Origin: Spirochaetales bacterium | GTDB taxonomy: Bacteria; Spirochaetota; Spirochaetia; JAFGDJ01 | Assembly: GCA_016932135.1 (NCBI GenBank) | Contig: JAFGDJ010000233.1 | Coordinates: forward strand, 1-35,194 | DNA length: 35,194 nt | Direction of reading: 5' to 3' | In this document: one piece after another, positions 1 through 9,494 of the stretch | How the letters are laid out: each line of letters opens with the position of its first letter | Position numbering within the stretch: position 1 is the first letter of the stretch | Notes under the pieces: generated by a model | The model's input: the letters and a program-made list of their open reading frames with translations, nothing else | Told to the model about the DNA's origin: nothing | Database searches by the model: none | Translations under genes and position numbers: made by a program

Positions 1-339
1 ATAATAATGCAGCGTCGAGCTCACCGGGCTTATGGTGATAGCTTGCTCCAGGGCCTCCAGCGCCGGTCCGAACATCTTAAGCTCGATGTATTCCACCGCC
101 AGCATTTTGTAATAAACCCCCAGGTCGTAACGGGCCGAGATGGTCCGGTCCACCTCTTTCCTCAGTTCGTCAATTTTCTTGTTGAGAGATTTGATTTCTT
201 CTTCGGACCGTTCTCTGTCCACATAGCCATCACCGCCAAAATCGCTTAAAATCTCAGCGTATTTCTGCTTGGGACCGTCGCATCCCGTATACAGTCCGAG
301 GGCTGATACCAGACAAAAAAGTGTTATTATTCTTTTCAT
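1..339 (-). CDS. putative lipoprotein with TPR-like C-terminus (partial, 3' end outside window)
   Basis: The first 113 codons of a minus-strand gene are visible and the reading frame runs off the left edge without a stop. It starts at ATG 339 behind a good ribosome binding site (GGAGGG, 7 bases upstream). The N-terminus is a short basic and hydrophobic signal followed by Y-T-G-C (Cys20), a relaxed lipobox of the kind spirochaetes accept, so a lipoprotein is likely. Residues about 40-65 are rich in Glu and Lys in a coiled-coil pattern. The following stretch (ARYDLGVYYKMLAVEYIELK, then an alanine-rich helix ending in P) resembles a tetratricopeptide repeat. It sits 45 bases after the recombinase gene on the same strand and is probably the distal gene of the division operon. 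The function is unknown; a TPR lipoprotein acting in envelope assembly is only a guess. Confidence 0.7.
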   Translation of the reverse strand, partial: MKRIITLFCLVSALGLYTGCDGPKQKYAEILSDFGGDGYVDRERSEEEIKSLNKKIDELRKEVDRTISARYDLGVYYKMLAVEYIELKMFGPALEALEQAITISPVSSTLHYY

Positions 340-384
340 CTTTCTATCCCTCCAACCATATACGCTCCTTACAACCTCTCCGCT

Positions 385-1275
385 TCAAGACCGGGGGTGA
401 TATTTCCGGTGACTTTCCTGGAGATCCTTCCTGGAAAGGTGGGTATAGATCTGGGTCGTTTTGATATCCGCGTGTCCCAGGAGCTCCTGCACCGACCTTA
501 AGTCCGCACCGCCGGACAGCAGGTGAGTGGCGAAGGAATGCCGTAAGGTATGAACCTTGGCCGTCATATCAAAGCGGTCCATGTACTCGGTAAACCGTTT
601 CCACACCGTCTTCCGTGACAGGGCGGTTCCCCGGCGGCTTAGAAACAACTGGACCACCGGACGTTCCCGCCGCGCCAGAAAGGGCCGGGATTCCGTCAGA
701 TACCGGCGAATCCAGAGCTCCGCCCGTTTCCCCAGGGGAATAAACCGTTCTTTCCTCCCTTTCCCTAAAACCTTAACCAGGCCTTCATCCATGTAGACCT
801 GATTCATTGCAAGGCCCACGACCTCGGACACCCTTAAGCCCGCCGAATATACCAGTTCAAACAGAGCCCTGTCGCGGATATCCAGGGGCCCTTTTTCGCC
901 CAGGCCGTCAAGAAATTCATCTATCTCCTGGGGAGATAAGACCGAAGGAACCCTCTGGGGAATTCTGGGGGCTTCTATTCCCCCGGTAGGGTTGTCCTCC
1001 CGGCCTTCCTCCAGGATTATATAGGCATGGAAAGACCGCAGACTGCTCAACACCCGGGCTATCGTTCGTTCATCAAGGCCTTCCGCGCTGCGAAGTTCCA
1101 AATATTCTATGACATCGGCGGTTCTGCAGTTCAGAGCCGTTATACGGCGGTCTTCCAGGAAAGCGGTGTAACGGGTTATTTCCCGCAGATAAGCTCGCAC
1201 CGTTTCCGGGGACAAACCCCGCTCCACATGCAGGTAGGTCTTGTATTCTTTCAGAACAGCCCGGGTTTCCATCAT
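385..1275 (-). CDS. XerC/XerD-family tyrosine recombinase
   Basis: This is a site-specific tyrosine recombinase of the Xer type, which in bacteria resolves chromosome dimers at dif with FtsK during division. From ATG 1275 the protein is 296 residues, normal for the family. It has an N-terminal SAM-like core-binding domain (about 1-90) and a C-terminal catalytic domain. The full catalytic set is visible: R148 (SAGLRVSEV), K172 (LGKGRKERF), H242-x-x-R245 (HTLRHSF), H268 (LLGHADI) and Y277 (IYTH). I chose ATG 1275 because it overlaps the ftsZ stop by one base (TGATG). The frame stays open upstream to 1407, but that part lies inside ftsZ and has no family character. XerC and XerD cannot be told apart by eye. 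Linkage to ftsZ fits coupling of dimer resolution to division. Confidence 0.92.
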   Translation of the reverse strand: MMETRAVLKEYKTYLHVERGLSPETVRAYLREITRYTAFLEDRRITALNCRTADVIEYLELRSAEGLDERTIARVLSSLRSFHAYIILEEGREDNPTGGIEAPRIPQRVPSVLSPQEIDEFLDGLGEKGPLDIRDRALFELVYSAGLRVSEVVGLAMNQVYMDEGLVKVLGKGRKERFIPLGKRAELWIRRYLTESRPFLARRERPVVQLFLSRRGTALSRKTVWKRFTEYMDRFDMTAKVHTLRHSFATHLLSGGADLRSVQELLGHADIKTTQIYTHLSRKDLQESHRKYHPRS

Positions 1276-2447
1276 CAACTGCCTTGCTGAGCCACCTTGC
1301 GGTCCCGGAGGATGGTCGGAATACCCAGGTCGGTTTCCGCCGAATTCCGCCCCATAAGGTACTGATTCGGTGTATCCCGGGAAAGACCTTCCTGCATCCT
1401 CACCCATTCCTTGTAGTTGATCACTTCATCCCGATCATTTTCCTCTTCGCTTTCCGAGGACTCCAAGGCTCCCTCATTCTGGAACCCCGTGGCGATAACC
1501 GTCACCTTTACATCGTCTCCCATGTCCTCATCGATAGCGCTGCCGGTAATGATCAGGGCGGAATCATCGGCGTTGGCGGTAATGATTTTTACGATTTCCT
1601 CGTACTCGGACAGGGAAAAATTGGATCCGCCGGTGACATTCACCAGAATGCCCCGGGCACCCTCGATCCGTGCTTCTTCCAGCAGGGGATTGTTGATGGC
1701 ATTGGTAGCCGCGTCCACGGCGCGGTTATCGCCGCTGCCGCTGCCGATACCCATCAGGGCGTCTCCCCGGCCTTTCATGATGGTTCTCACATCGGCAAAA
1801 TCAATATTGATCAGACCGGTGTTTACGATGAGCTCGGAAATTCCCTGGACTCCCTGTCGCAAGACATCGTCGGCTACGGTAAAAGCCTGCTCCACCGGTG
1901 TGCTCTTGTCGATGATCTTTAAAAGGTATTGATTCGGAATGGTGATCAGGGTATCCACGGCTTCCCGGAGTTTCTCAATACCCTCTTCCGCCAGGAGTTT
2001 TTTCTTCCGCCCTTCGAATTCAAAGGGTTTTGTCACCACCGCCACGGTAAGGATATCCAGCTCCCGGGCTATCCTGGCAACCACCGGGGCGCCCCCGGTA
2101 CCGGTGCCTCCTCCCATACCGGCGGTGACAAAGACCATATCCGCCCCTTTCAGGGCGTTCTTAATCTCTTCGGCGTTTTCCATGGCCGCTTTTTCGCCGA
2201 TCTCGGGAATTCCTCCCGCTCCGAGCCCCCCGGTCAGGCGGGTACCGATGGGAAGCTTCACTTCCGCCCGGGATTTTCGCAGTGCCTGCAGGTCGGTATT
2301 GACGGCGATAAAATGGACCCCGGATAGTCCTTTGGCGATCATCCGGTTTACAGCGTTATTGCCGCCTCCTCCTACACCGACCACCTTAATGACGGTGAGA
2401 TCGGAAACCTGTTCACCCAGAGTTTCTTCAACGATTTCGATGTTCAT
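1275..2447 (-). CDS. ftsZ: cell division GTPase FtsZ
   Basis: FtsZ is the tubulin-like GTPase that polymerises into the Z-ring at mid-cell. The 390-residue protein shows the N-terminal [11 protein letters not shown] nucleotide loop (about 26-36), the tubulin signature GGGTGTG at 112-118, and an [17 protein letters not shown]7-loop region carrying the catalytic acidic residue. After the core comes an acidic linker ([13 protein letters not shown]). The conserved C-terminal peptide, [10 protein letters not shown], is the expected docking site for FtsA and other partners. A strong ribosome binding site (GGGAGG) lies a few bases before ATG 2447. It is 28 bases downstream of ftsA and overlaps the recombinase gene by one base, so it is co-transcribed with both. 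Confidence 0.98.
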   Translation of the reverse strand: MNIEIVEETLGEQVSDLTVIKVVGVGGGGNNAVNRMIAKGLSGVHFIAVNTDLQALRKSRAEVKLPIGTRLTGGLGAGGIPEIGEKAAMENAEEIKNALKGADMVFVTAGMGGGTGTGGAPVVARIARELDILTVAVVTKPFEFEGRKKKLLAEEGIEKLREAVDTLITIPNQYLLKIIDKSTPVEQAFTVADDVLRQGVQGISELIVNTGLINIDFADVRTIMKGRGDALMGIGSGSGDNRAVDAATNAINNPLLEEARIEGARGILVNVTGGSNFSLSEYEEIVKIITANADDSALIITGSAIDEDMGDDVKVTVIATGFQNEGALESSESEEENDRDEVINYKEWVRMQEGLSRDTPNQYLMGRNSAETDLGIPTILRDRKVAQQGS

Positions 2448-2475
2448 AGCCCCCTCCCAGAACGCTATTTCTATT

Positions 2476-3711
2476 TTAAAAGAATTCTTTCATCCATTGC
2501 CTCAATTTGCCGCTCTTTCCCGTCTTCGGTTTCCGGGAGGCCAGAGGTCTGTCCTCCTGAAGACCTAAGAGCTCAGCCCCATAAAGCACTAATCCCGCAG
2601 CGGTGGAATAACTGGGATTCTTATACTCCTTCACCAGGCCGCCCAGATCGGTAGGCATTCCCAGCCGTGCCGGAAGGCCAAAGACCTCCTGAGCCAGATC
2701 CACGGCCCCCTTCAGCAGGGCGCCTCCGCCGGTCAGGACCACTCCTCCGCCCAGCCGGGGCAGGTATCCCTTTTTGCTGAGCTGATCCCGGACCAGCTGA
2801 AAAATCTCGGTCATCCTCGGCTGAATGATCCTGGTAGTCTCCAGACGGGGAATTTCCGCCGCAGGCCAGCCCCCCACCCCGGGAACAATGATCTTTTCTT
2901 CATCGTCCACCAGGGGTTCGTAACAGCAGCCGGCTTCTTTCTTGATTCGTTCCGCCGATTCCATGGGTGTTTTCAGCATGATGGAAAGATCACTGGTCAC
3001 CTGTTCACCCCCGATGGCTACCACCGAGGTATGGTAAGGAGCCCCGTCCAGGTGAACCAACACATCGGTGGTTCCCCCGCCGAGATCGATGAGCAGGACT
3101 CCCAGTTCTTTTTCGTCTTCCGAGAGCACAGCCATGCTGGAAGCCAACGATTGGAGGACAATGTCTTCAACCCGGAATCCCGCCCGATTGACACATTTCA
3201 ACAGGTTCTGGGCTGCGGTCACCGAGCCGGTGATGATATGCACTTCCGCTTCCAGACGGATACCGATCATATCCAGGGGATTTTTTATCCCGCCCTGGTC
3301 GTCCACGATATATTCCTGGGGTATCACATGAAGGACTTCCCGATCCATGGGGATAACGATAGCCCTGGCCGCCTCAATAACCCGATCGATATCCTCCCGG
3401 GTTATTTCCCTTCCGCGACCGGTCACCGCCACAACCCCCCGGGAGTTTATACCTTCTATTTGTGCTCCGGCTATACCGGTAATTACATTATGTATATCTC
3501 TTCCGGACATCATCTCGGCGGCTTCCACCGCTTCAAGGACGGCTTTCATGGTAGCCTCGATATTGATAACGACTCCTCGGCGTATCCCCCTGGAAGGGGT
3601 GGCGCCGACTCCGAGGATCTCCACCGAGCCGCGTTCATTCACCTCTCCCACCACGGCGCACACCTTGGTAGTTCCAATATCGAGTCCGACCAGAATAGAA
3701 TCCGAAGGCAC
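2476..3711 (-). CDS. ftsA: cell division protein FtsA (actin-like)
   Basis: FtsA is the actin-fold ATPase that tethers FtsZ filaments to the membrane and recruits later divisome proteins. The 411-residue protein has the phosphate-1 motif [16 protein letters not shown] near the start, the inserted 1C domain region, the phosphate-2 motif [15 protein letters not shown] and the adenosine motif [13 protein letters not shown]. The C-terminus LRQWMKEFF matches the amphipathic membrane-targeting helix. The start codon is GTG at 3711, with GGGAGGGG eight bases upstream and five bases after the ftsQ stop. No in-frame ATG would keep the N-terminal beta-strand. It lies between ftsQ and ftsZ as in most bacteria. 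Confidence 0.97.
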   Translation of the reverse strand: MPSDSILVGLDIGTTKVCAVVGEVNERGSVEILGVGATPSRGIRRGVVINIEATMKAVLEAVEAAEMMSGRDIHNVITGIAGAQIEGINSRGVVAVTGRGREITREDIDRVIEAARAIVIPMDREVLHVIPQEYIVDDQGGIKNPLDMIGIRLEAEVHIITGSVTAAQNLLKCVNRAGFRVEDIVLQSLASSMAVLSEDEKELGVLLIDLGGGTTDVLVHLDGAPYHTSVVAIGGEQVTSDLSIMLKTPMESAERIKKEAGCCYEPLVDDEEKIIVPGVGGWPAAEIPRLETTRIIQPRMTEIFQLVRDQLSKKGYLPRLGGGVVLTGGGALLKGAVDLAQEVFGLPARLGMPTDLGGLVKEYKNPSYSTAAGLVLYGAELLGLQEDRPLASRKPKTGKSGKLRQWMKEFF

Positions 3712-3716
3712 AGCTT

Positions 3717-4628
3717 CTACCCCTCCCTTGTTCTGAAGGCGACATCGCCGCCGCGAAAATCGATTTCCCGGAGTTCCGTTGTCATTCCCTGGCGAAGGAC
3801 TACATCGAGAACCATCATAATATAATTCAAGGAACGCTCATCCAGCCGATCACCGATCCGAACGGGAAGGCGATAGTGTTCCGGATATATCATGACTTCA
3901 TATCGGTCTCCGTCCTTTTTAATGAATTTGAACTCCGATATCAAGGTCAACAAGACCGGAGAAGTCTGTTTTATCCTCTCCAGGTCTTCCAGAAACTGTT
4001 TTAAGACCTCCGGCAGGCGCATTCCCAGCCTGGGAGCCTCAAAACGAATGCCCGATACTAACGGCAGATCATGAATTTCTTCGCCTCCGATTCTGTACAC
4101 CACACCCTCACGATCCACTAAAGCAGGCAGGGTTTCACCGCCATCTTCCAATAAAAGGACCGCCACAGCTTCCCGCTGAATAAGACTGACTGAAAGAGAG
4201 TCCGGAAAAATCCGCTGTACCTCGGCACGTTGAACAAAAGGAAGAGACATAAGCCGTTGGGCAATTTCTTCGGTATTCACGTCATAATAGAAAAGCCGGC
4301 TTTCAATTCCCGCCGCCCGGAGGACCTCTTCTTCAGTAACCGCTACCCCCGAACCGGTATGTATATGAATATGCTCGATTCTTAAGCGCGGGGACACCAG
4401 CAGATGAAAAACTACTTCCAGAAGCAACGTCACCGACAGGAGGACCACCAGAACGGTAAAAAACCGTCGGGCCGCATCAGAGGGTTTCTTCTTTGAGGCA
4501 GAGGGTTTATTCGACCGCACCGTTACGGGAGCCTTTGGTGAACGTTTCGGCTCTTCAATTCTCGGGTAGATGCCCCCCGGATAATCCGCCGGCCAGGTAT
4601 CGGGCCGTTCGTAGGAAAGACTGCTCAT
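3717..4628 (-). CDS. ftsQ: cell division protein FtsQ/DivIB
   Basis: FtsQ (DivIB) is a bitopic membrane protein that joins FtsL and FtsB in the divisome and controls septal synthesis. The 303-residue protein has a long cytoplasmic head rich in Pro, Lys and Ser (1-55), one transmembrane segment at about 57-77 (FFTVLVVLLSVTLLLEVVFH), a POTRA domain at about 82-150 (LRIEHIHIHTGSG through PDSLSVSLIQREAVAVL) and an extracytoplasmic beta domain. Its start ATG 4628 overlaps the ftsW stop as ATGA, and its TAG stop is five bases before ftsA. Overall similarity is low, as is usual for FtsQ. The call rests on topology, POTRA features and position between ftsW and ftsA. Confidence 0.9.
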   Translation of the reverse strand: MSSLSYERPDTWPADYPGGIYPRIEEPKRSPKAPVTVRSNKPSASKKKPSDAARRFFTVLVVLLSVTLLLEVVFHLLVSPRLRIEHIHIHTGSGVAVTEEEVLRAAGIESRLFYYDVNTEEIAQRLMSLPFVQRAEVQRIFPDSLSVSLIQREAVAVLLLEDGGETLPALVDREGVVYRIGGEEIHDLPLVSGIRFEAPRLGMRLPEVLKQFLEDLERIKQTSPVLLTLISEFKFIKKDGDRYEVMIYPEHYRLPVRIGDRLDERSLNYIMMVLDVVLRQGMTTELREIDFRGGDVAFRTREG

Positions 4629-5755
4629 ATTCGTCTCCCCTTCACGTCATCCCTTCGCCGAGATACATTCAACAGCAGGCCGGCCATCAGCATTGTGACG
4701 AGAAGAGAACTGCCGCCGGAAGAGAAAAAAGGTAGGGGGATTCCCGTGGCAGGAACCAAACCGGACACCACGGCCATATTTATTAAAGCTTGAAAGAGAA
4801 TCGATGTGGTTATGCCGAAGGCCAGGTAAAAGGAAAACCGATCCTTGGTGCCTAAAGCCGCGGCATATCCCCGCAGAGCGAAGCAGGCAAAGAGGGATAG
4901 AACAAAAACGACCCCGATGAAACCGGTTTCTTCCCCTAATGAAGCGAATACAAAATCGGAATACACTTCCGGTAGTCCCCCGAGTTTTTTCATCCCCTTA
5001 CCGATCCCCAGACCCAAGGCTCCTCCGTTTTCTAACGCAGTCTGCGCGGCGATAACCTGAAACCCCGAACCCACGGGATCCCTGGTGGGGTCAAGAAAGG
5101 TCAGGATTCGTTCAACCCGGTGTTCCTTGGTGAATAACAGGATTCCCGCCAGGGGGGCCATAACGGAACCTAAAATAATAAAATAGATAACCCGTACGTT
5201 GGCGATAAAAAACATGAACAGGGTAGTCATCAGCATGAAGAAAGCGGTGGAAAAATCGTTCTGCAGATAGACCAGCATGATAAAAGCCAGAGAGACCAGC
5301 AGCGGCGGGAGAATCGAATTGACCAGGTCATCCATTCTCTCATCTTTCTTGCTGAAAATATGGGCAAGATACAGAAGGAGAGAGCACTTGGCCAGTTCCG
5401 AAGGTTGGAAGGAATACCCGAAAATATAAATCCACCGACGGGCCCCCATAATCGGGCGGCCGATCCCCGGAACAAAGGTCAAGAGCAGGAGAAACAGAGA
5501 GAGGAAAAGGAATCCGGGGACAGTTTTTCTCAAGAAGTCCGGGGATATCCTCGAAGCCGGCACAAAGAGTATCAGTCCCAGGAGGGCGAAGATTGCCTGT
5601 TTACGGATAAAATAATCCGGCCGGCCCATTAAGCGCTCGGCATAATGCCAGGAAGAGGAGAATAAGGCTGCCAAACCGGTCCCTAAAAGCACCAGAACGA
5701 TAAGCAGCAGGGTAAAATCAACGTTTTGTTTCTGTCCACGCTCTACAGTAAACAC
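4625..5755 (-). CDS. ftsW: FtsW, SEDS-family septal peptidoglycan polymerase
   Basis: This is a SEDS-family integral membrane glycosyltransferase that polymerises lipid II at the septum with a class B PBP partner. About ten hydrophobic segments are visible, plus SEDS signatures: RRWIYIFGYSFQPSELAK, the YLQNDFSTAFFM loop, and the C-terminal GLVPATGIPLPFFSSGGSS. The dcw position favours FtsW over RodA. The frame is open up to ATG 5821, but that would overlap mraY by 58 bases. GTG 5755 has AGGAG five bases upstream and gives a 376-residue protein starting at FTVERGQKQNVDFTLL, so I prefer it. GTG 5761 is a second option. The cognate ftsI is not in this cluster. Confidence 0.93.
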   Translation of the reverse strand: MFTVERGQKQNVDFTLLLIVLVLLGTGLAALFSSSWHYAERLMGRPDYFIRKQAIFALLGLILFVPASRISPDFLRKTVPGFLFLSLFLLLLTFVPGIGRPIMGARRWIYIFGYSFQPSELAKCSLLLYLAHIFSKKDERMDDLVNSILPPLLVSLAFIMLVYLQNDFSTAFFMLMTTLFMFFIANVRVIYFIILGSVMAPLAGILLFTKEHRVERILTFLDPTRDPVGSGFQVIAAQTALENGGALGLGIGKGMKKLGGLPEVYSDFVFASLGEETGFIGVVFVLSLFACFALRGYAAALGTKDRFSFYLAFGITTSILFQALINMAVVSGLVPATGIPLPFFSSGGSSLLVTMLMAGLLLNVSRRRDDVKGRRI

Positions 5756-5763
5756 CTTCACTC

Positions 5764-6843
5764 CTATTGCAGCTTCAATGTGGAGAGGCTTAAGATAGCG
5801 AAAAGCCCTCCCAGAATCCAAAACCGTATAACCACCTTCGTTTCATCCCAGCCTTTCAGTTCAAAATGATGATGCAGCGGAGCCATTCGAAAAACCCGTC
5901 GGGAAGTCAGCTTGTAGGAAGTTACCTGAATAACCACCGAAAGCATTTCCAGCACGAAGACACCGCCGATAATCACCATGAGGACTTCTTTTTTCAGGAG
6001 AAGGGATATCACTCCCATAAACCCGCCCAAGGCGATACTTCCGGTATCCCCCATAAAGACCTCTGCCGGATGGGCATTGAACCAGAGAAACCCCACGCTG
6101 GCCCCCACTAATGCGAAACAGGGCACCGTCAGTTCCCCGCTCCCTACCAGGTAGGGAATCTGCAGATAGGCGGCATAGTCGGCCCGGCCGGTAAGATAGG
6201 CCAGCAGGGAAAAGGCCAGGGCGACAAAAATAACCAGGCCGATAGCCAGCCCATCCAGGCCGTCGGTGAGGTTAACCATATTGGCCGTTCCGGTGAGGTA
6301 GATCACCGCCACGGGTATATACGCCCAGGAGAGGTCCAGCACCGGGTTCTTCAGAAACGGAAGGTACAGCAGCGTTGTGTACTCTCCCCGGGTAGAATAG
6401 ATCATCAAGACGATAACCAGGGAGATCACCAGCTGCCCGGTGAATTTATAGATAGCCTTTAACCCCTGGGTATTCTTTTTGAACACCTTTAAATAGTCGT
6501 CGACGAAACCTAAAAGTCCGAAAGCCAGCAGTGATCCGATCAACAGCCAGGTGTAAAAATTCGAAATATCCTGCCACAGAAGAACTGAAACAATCACACT
6601 GGCGATGATCAAGACCCCTCCCATGGTGGGGGTGCCCGATTTTGCCAGGTGGGTCTGGGGTCCGTCGACGCGGATTTCCTGCCCCGCTTTTTTCCGCCGC
6701 AGGTAAGCAATAAGCCCGGGCCCTATGAGAAAGGAGATAAAAAGAGCCGTTATGGCGGCATACGCGGCTCTGAAGGTGATATACTGAAAAACATTGAAGG
6801 CTGTAAAATACCCCACCAGGGGATAAAGCAGTTCCCTTAACAC
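5764..6843 (-). CDS. mraY: phospho-N-acetylmuramoyl-pentapeptide transferase MraY
   Basis: MraY moves phospho-MurNAc-pentapeptide from UDP to undecaprenyl phosphate, giving lipid I on the inner face of the membrane. The 359-residue polytopic protein carries the family motifs in order: THLAKSGTPTMGG, the aspartate pair in GFVDDYLKVF, NLTDGLDGLAIG, MGDTGSIALGG and the histidine loop MAPLHHHFELKGW. The start is GTG 6843 with AAGGAAGG about eight bases upstream. It follows murF by 21 bases. MurG, which makes lipid II from its product, is not encoded in this window. Confidence 0.97.
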   Translation of the reverse strand: MLRELLYPLVGYFTAFNVFQYITFRAAYAAITALFISFLIGPGLIAYLRRKKAGQEIRVDGPQTHLAKSGTPTMGGVLIIASVIVSVLLWQDISNFYTWLLIGSLLAFGLLGFVDDYLKVFKKNTQGLKAIYKFTGQLVISLVIVLMIYSTRGEYTTLLYLPFLKNPVLDLSWAYIPVAVIYLTGTANMVNLTDGLDGLAIGLVIFVALAFSLLAYLTGRADYAAYLQIPYLVGSGELTVPCFALVGASVGFLWFNAHPAEVFMGDTGSIALGGFMGVISLLLKKEVLMVIIGGVFVLEMLSVVIQVTSYKLTSRRVFRMAPLHHHFELKGWDETKVVIRFWILGGLFAILSLSTLKLQ

Positions 6844-6864
6844 CTCACGTTCCTTCCTTCATCC

Positions 6865-8244
6865 TCATACGATAAAATCCGTTATTCTTTCCAGGGCCAT
6901 ATCCCTGGATCCTTTTACCAGCACGATATCCCCCGACCCTACCAGATCGGTAATGGACTCACAGAGATCCTCCGTGTTGGAAAACCACAGCACCCTGCCG
7001 GGTTTTTTCCGCTCGGCCGTTTCCAGGGTGGCATGGAACTCCTCGCCCACCAGGCACAGCAGGTCTAAACCCGATGAGGCTGCCTCCCGGGTAATAACCT
7101 CGTGGGCAGACTCGGTTTCTTCCCCCAGTTCCTTCATAGCGCCGAGAACAGCGATCTTCCGTCCCTTCCAATCAAGCATATCGAGGAAATGGATCGCTTC
7201 AGACAAGGAATGGGGATTGGCGTTATAACAGTCATGAAGAACCGTCGCCCGTCCGTGAAGTATCTGCCCGCGGCCGAAGAGAGGCTTGACCCGCTCTAAA
7301 CCGGTGCAGATGGTCAGATCATCTACCCCAAAATACCGGGCTACGGTAATACCGCAAAGGGCATTCTTCAGGTTAAACTCTCCGATCAAGGGGAAATGAA
7401 TCAATCGATCGGCAAACTGCATTTCCCAGCCATGGAGTCCGAGGCTTCTAGAGTCTTTATACCCTTCCACGGAACGGGGACCGAAAAGAACCACCGGAGC
7501 CGAGACTCCCTGAAGGAGGTACTCCCGATAGGGTTCATCTTCCGGCAGGAAAGCGGCGCCGTCGGAAGTCAGGTGAAAAAAGATCTTCCTCTTTTCTTCC
7601 GCGATTCTCTCTCGGGACCCTAAGAGCCCGATATGGGCGGAACCGACATTAGTGATCACCGCTGCCTGGGGTTTGGCTACTCGGACCAGCACATCCATTT
7701 CCCCCGGGTGGTTAATTCCCATTTCAAAAATACCGAAACGATGATCTCCCCTGACCTGAAGAACGCTCAAGGGAAGCCCCGATTCCGAATTAAGATTCCC
7801 TTCATTCATTACCGTGGGGGTAAAAAGAGAAAAAATCGAACCTAAGATTTCCTTGGTGGTGGTTTTTCCGCTGCTTCCGGTGATCCCTATCTTGAGGAGC
7901 TGCGGAAACCCGGCCAGATAACCTTCCGCCAGAGCCTGCAGAGCCGCCAGGGTATCGGGAACGAGAATGATCGCCGCCTTATCCTGGAAAGCGAGGAGCT
8001 TTCTGTTCTCCAGAAGGAATTCCCTGCGGCAGAGAACCCCCGACGCTCCGGCTTCCAGGGCCTGCATGATATGGTAATGGCCGTCCGTTCGCTCGCCCTT
8101 TAGAGGGACAAACAACTCATCGCCCTGAATACGTCTTGAATCCAGCACCACTTCGCGGCACAGAGGGGAGACGGTGGGCCCCAGGTATTCCCCTTTGCAA
8201 AGAGCCGCAGCGTCCTTTACGCTGAAAAGCGCCGTATCAACCAT
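6865..8244 (-). CDS. murF: UDP-MurNAc-tripeptide--D-Ala-D-Ala ligase MurF
   Basis: MurF is the cytoplasmic Mur ligase that adds D-Ala-D-Ala to the UDP-MurNAc tripeptide using ATP. The 459 residues show the three Mur ligase domains. The N-terminal uridine-binding domain contains VVLDSRRIQGDELFVPLKGERTDGH (shown split: VVLDSRRI, then DELFVPLKG). The central ATPase domain has the P-loop GITGSSGKTTTKE near residue 122 and the EMGINHPGEMD motif. The C-terminal domain contains HDCYNANPHSLSEA. ATG 8244 overlaps the end of ftsL by eight bases. It lies just before mraY, so the last cytoplasmic step and the first membrane step are adjacent, while murE and murD are missing. Confidence 0.97.
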   Translation of the reverse strand: MVDTALFSVKDAAALCKGEYLGPTVSPLCREVVLDSRRIQGDELFVPLKGERTDGHYHIMQALEAGASGVLCRREFLLENRKLLAFQDKAAIILVPDTLAALQALAEGYLAGFPQLLKIGITGSSGKTTTKEILGSIFSLFTPTVMNEGNLNSESGLPLSVLQVRGDHRFGIFEMGINHPGEMDVLVRVAKPQAAVITNVGSAHIGLLGSRERIAEEKRKIFFHLTSDGAAFLPEDEPYREYLLQGVSAPVVLFGPRSVEGYKDSRSLGLHGWEMQFADRLIHFPLIGEFNLKNALCGITVARYFGVDDLTICTGLERVKPLFGRGQILHGRATVLHDCYNANPHSLSEAIHFLDMLDWKGRKIAVLGAMKELGEETESAHEVITREAASSGLDLLCLVGEEFHATLETAERKKPGRVLWFSNTEDLCESITDLVGSGDIVLVKGSRDMALERITDFIV

Positions 8245-8521
8245 CGTTATTCTCCGCTGAAACCCGGATAAAAAGTTTCTCCCCCGGCTTGATCCGCTGC
8301 ATTTCCAGTTGTTCCTCGGCTATCATTTCAATTCTGGCCGGAGCTCTCAGGTACTCGATGGCGATGATAAATCGTTTATTTTCTTCCAGGAGTTTTTTCT
8401 GCCGAGCTTCCATATCGACAATATCAGACTCAAGCTGCTGATACGTAAAGGATTGCCATACGTTTAATAGGAGAAAAAGGGGTAATGAAAGGATCACCAG
8501 GGCCGTTAAGATCTTTCTCAT
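8237..8521 (-). CDS. ftsL: FtsL-like divisome protein
   Basis: This small bitopic protein of 94 residues has a two-to-three residue cytoplasmic tip, a single transmembrane helix (about 4-22) and a heptad-like coiled coil (about 27-58, QQLESDIVDMEARQKKLLEE). A short tail containing RIEMIAEEQLEMQRIKPGE follows, which resembles the region after the FtsL/DivIC coiled coil. FtsL proteins are poorly conserved, so the call rests on topology, size and position right after rsmH. Start ATG 8521 overlaps the rsmH stop (ATGA). It would act with FtsQ and an FtsB-type protein in the periplasm. Confidence 0.85.
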   Translation of the reverse strand: MRKILTALVILSLPLFLLLNVWQSFTYQQLESDIVDMEARQKKLLEENKRFIIAIEYLRAPARIEMIAEEQLEMQRIKPGEKLFIRVSAENNDG

Positions 8522-9483
8522 GAAAAATCCTCATCTTCGCGTTTTTCCAGGACCCTCAGACGGGCACTCCGGGAGGGAGGATTAAGCCTGACTTCTTCTT
8601 CTCCGGGCCTCACCGGTTTTTTTGTAAGGATATCGGCTTTCGGGATCCCCCCACATTTACATATCGGCCATTCGGGAGGGCAGGTGCAGGGCTTTTGCTT
8701 TTCCCGGAAAAACCACTTAACGATCCGATCCTCCAGGGAGTGAAAAGCGATAATCCCAATCCTCCCCCCCGGCTTTAAAACGGAAAAAGCGTGCTCCAGC
8801 ACTCCTTCCAACCTGGCCAGTTCCCCGTTGACGGCGATCCGCAGAGCCTGGAAGGTCCTGGTGGCCGGGTGGAGCCGACCGGTCCGGTATTTCATGGGTA
8901 CGGCACCGCGGATGATCTCCGCCAACCGGCCGGTGGTAAGGATCGGTGCTTCTTCCCGGGCCCGAACAATGGCCGCGGCTATCCGCCGGGAATACCCCTC
9001 TTCTCCGAAACGAAAAAAGATATCCGCCAATTCTTCTTCCGGGTACTCATTCACCATATCAAAGGCGGTAATCTCCAATTCCTCCCCCAACCGCATATCC
9101 AGGTTTTCATCTTTTCTGAAGGAAAAGCCTCTCTCCCCTTTCTCATAATGGAACACCGAAATTCCCAGGTCGAAAAGAATGAGATCGGGGCGTTCATCTC
9201 CCAGTGGATAATCGCGAAAGAACACATTAAACCAGGTGTGAAAGAAACGCATCCTGTTGCCGTAGGGTGCCAGCCGTTCCCGGGCTACCTGCATGATCCT
9301 GTTGTCGGCGTCCACGCCGACCACCTGAAGAGCGGGGTAACGCTCCAAAAACATGTGAGCATGGCCGCCTTCACCTAGGGTCGCGTCGATCAGCAGCCCC
9401 GACTCATCCTTCGGCCGCAGGTACGAGAATACCTCCTCCTTCAACACCGGATAGTGCGCGATATCCATGAACGCCCCTCTCAT
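8518..9483 (-). CDS. rsmH: 16S rRNA (cytosine1402-N4)-methyltransferase RsmH
   Basis: RsmH (formerly MraW) methylates N4 of C1402 in the decoding centre of 16S rRNA using SAM. The 321-residue protein has the N-terminal HYPVLKEEV signature, motif I LLIDATLGEGGHAHMFLE, DLGISVFHYEKGERGFSFR, the inserted helical domain with HPATRTFQALRIAVNGEL, and IIAFHSLEDRIVKWFF near the C-terminus. ATG 9483 has AGGAG eight bases upstream. A second start at ATG 9468 (MDIAHYPV) would also fit the family N-terminus. It lies 11 bases after mraZ, the usual arrangement. Confidence 0.97.
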   Translation of the reverse strand: MRGAFMDIAHYPVLKEEVFSYLRPKDESGLLIDATLGEGGHAHMFLERYPALQVVGVDADNRIMQVARERLAPYGNRMRFFHTWFNVFFRDYPLGDERPDLILFDLGISVFHYEKGERGFSFRKDENLDMRLGEELEITAFDMVNEYPEEELADIFFRFGEEGYSRRIAAAIVRAREEAPILTTGRLAEIIRGAVPMKYRTGRLHPATRTFQALRIAVNGELARLEGVLEHAFSVLKPGGRIGIIAFHSLEDRIVKWFFREKQKPCTCPPEWPICKCGGIPKADILTKKPVRPGEEEVRLNPPSRSARLRVLEKREDEDFS

Positions 9484-9494
9484 CGACCCGTCTC

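Noticed and set aside
1276-1407. 44-codon N-terminal extension of the Xer recombinase
   Set aside because: It overlaps the 3' end of ftsZ and is not family-like; ATG 1275 overlaps the ftsZ stop and gives the normal length.
3031-3825. 264-codon plus-strand open frame antisense to ftsA
   Set aside because: It is a shadow of ftsA, with no start signals and a His/Asp/Gly-rich low-meaning sequence.
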